A stretch of 64,000 nt of DNA from Melioribacteraceae bacterium (lineage in GTDB: Bacteria; Bacteroidota; Ignavibacteria; Ignavibacteriales; Melioribacteraceae): NCBI GenBank assembly GCA_021740785.1, contig JAIOZI010000013.1, forward strand, positions 1 to 64,000, in the 5' to 3' direction. The position numbers and the translations under genes are program-made. Shown here piece after piece: positions 63,638 through 64,000 of this stretch (positions within the stretch are counted from its first letter, which is position 1; the number at the start of each line of letters is the position of its first letter). The notes under the pieces were generated by a model, which did no database searches, had not been told where the DNA came from, and saw only the letters and a program-made list of their open reading frames with translations.

Positions 63638-64000
63638 ATGAAGAAGATTAATCTTGGAATTATCGGAACGGGGATTGCTGCAAGAAATTTACACCTGCCG
63701 GCTTTACAAAAGTTGAAAAGTAAGTTTAATATAAAAGCTGTATGTAATCATACTGAAAAGAAAGCAAAAGAATTTTCACATATCGCAGGCGAAGTTCCAT
63801 ACACGCTGGATTACAAGGATATTCTCGCCGATCCTTCAATAGATGCCGTCGATATTATTCTTCCGCTTGATCTTAACTATAAGGTAACAAGAGACGCTTT
63901 AAAAGCAGGCAAACATGTTATTGTTGAAAAACCACTGGCTGCCAATATGAAAGAAGCAAATTTGATGCTCGATTTAAAGGAGAAATATAAAGACTCAATT
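63638..64000 (+). CDS. Gfo/Idh/MocA family oxidoreductase (N-terminal part)
   Basis: The start ATG directly follows the stop of the GH92 gene, and the frame remains open to the window edge (121 codons). GIIGTGIAARN near the N-terminus is the dinucleotide motif and HVIVEKPLAANMKEA carries the conserved EKP. The rest of the gene lies outside. It is distinct from the family member at 31089 and would extend the oxidative branch of the locus. Confidence 0.92.
   Translation, partial: MKKINLGIIGTGIAARNLHLPALQKLKSKFNIKAVCNHTEKKAKEFSHIAGEVPYTLDYKDILADPSIDAVDIILPLDLNYKVTRDALKAGKHVIVEKPLAANMKEANLMLDLKEKYKDSI

Overview
The window reads as AT-rich chromosome of a Gram-negative bacterium of the FCB group, most likely an Ignavibacteria-type or closely allied organism (inference). 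The reasons are type IX secretion C-terminal sorting domains with a YPNPFNP motif on secreted proteins, PorV/PorQ-like and FadL-like outer-membrane proteins, a GWxTD-domain protein, a TonB-dependent receptor with an N-terminal carboxypeptidase-regulatory-like domain and no SusD partner, Tat-type RR signal peptides on glycosidases, GGAG/AAGG Shine-Dalgarno sequences and many TTG starts. No rRNA, tRNA, CRISPR array or replication origin was seen.

Layout. 1-2.9 kb: unrelated minus-strand membrane proteins, including a 44-codon gene at 2761-2895, and at the very edge a possible transposase tail. 3.06-3.81 kb: a gene-free scar with fragments of an IS110-type transposase and an IS21-type IstB ATPase. 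From 4.04 kb to the end every gene is on the plus strand and the content becomes a large carbohydrate-utilisation locus.

4.0-9.6 kb: LacI-family regulator with a palindromic operator on its own promoter and a related operator before a CUT1 sugar ABC importer (binding lipoprotein, two permeases), coupled to a GWxTD-domain protein. 9.6-21.1 kb: envelope module (lipoprotein, FadL-like porin, duplicated CBM9-like T9SS protein, a soluble dehydrogenase, TonB-dependent receptor, large T9SS-type protein, PorV-like protein). 21.2-36.8 kb: GH106-like hydrolase, ribokinase, ribose pyranase, a broken sulfatase, aldo/keto reductase, lipoprotein clan-A glycosidase, ureidoglycolate-lyase-like cupin, TIM-barrel hydrolase, Gfo/Idh/MocA oxidoreductase, sugar isomerase/epimerase, GH42-like enzyme and MFS transporter. 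36.8-45.5 kb: five consecutive divergent GH10-like genes. 45.5-64 kb: GH13 amylase-like T9SS protein, SDR epimerase, GH2, phosphomannose-isomerase-like protein, cupin, second aldo/keto reductase, flavodoxin, the sugar ABC ATPase, PhyH-type dioxygenase, nucleoside hydrolase, a second paralogous sugar-binding lipoprotein, sorbitol-dehydrogenase-like enzyme, SMP-30 lactonase, GH92 and the start of another Gfo/Idh/MocA oxidoreductase.

How it may work together (inference). A complex glycan is cut at the surface or in the periplasm by Tat-, lipoprotein- and T9SS-targeted glycosidases. Products cross the outer membrane through the TonB receptor and porin-like proteins, then the inner membrane through the ABC importer, whose ATPase lies about 48 kb from its permeases, and the MFS carrier. 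Cytoplasmic glycosidases, oxidoreductases, isomerases and ribokinase finish the job. The substrate is not certain: the GH10-like enzymes have lost most canonical xylan-contacting motifs, so xylan should not be assumed. Two small inverted-repeat families occur twice each among the genes; three of the four copies lie beside or within the GH10-like array.
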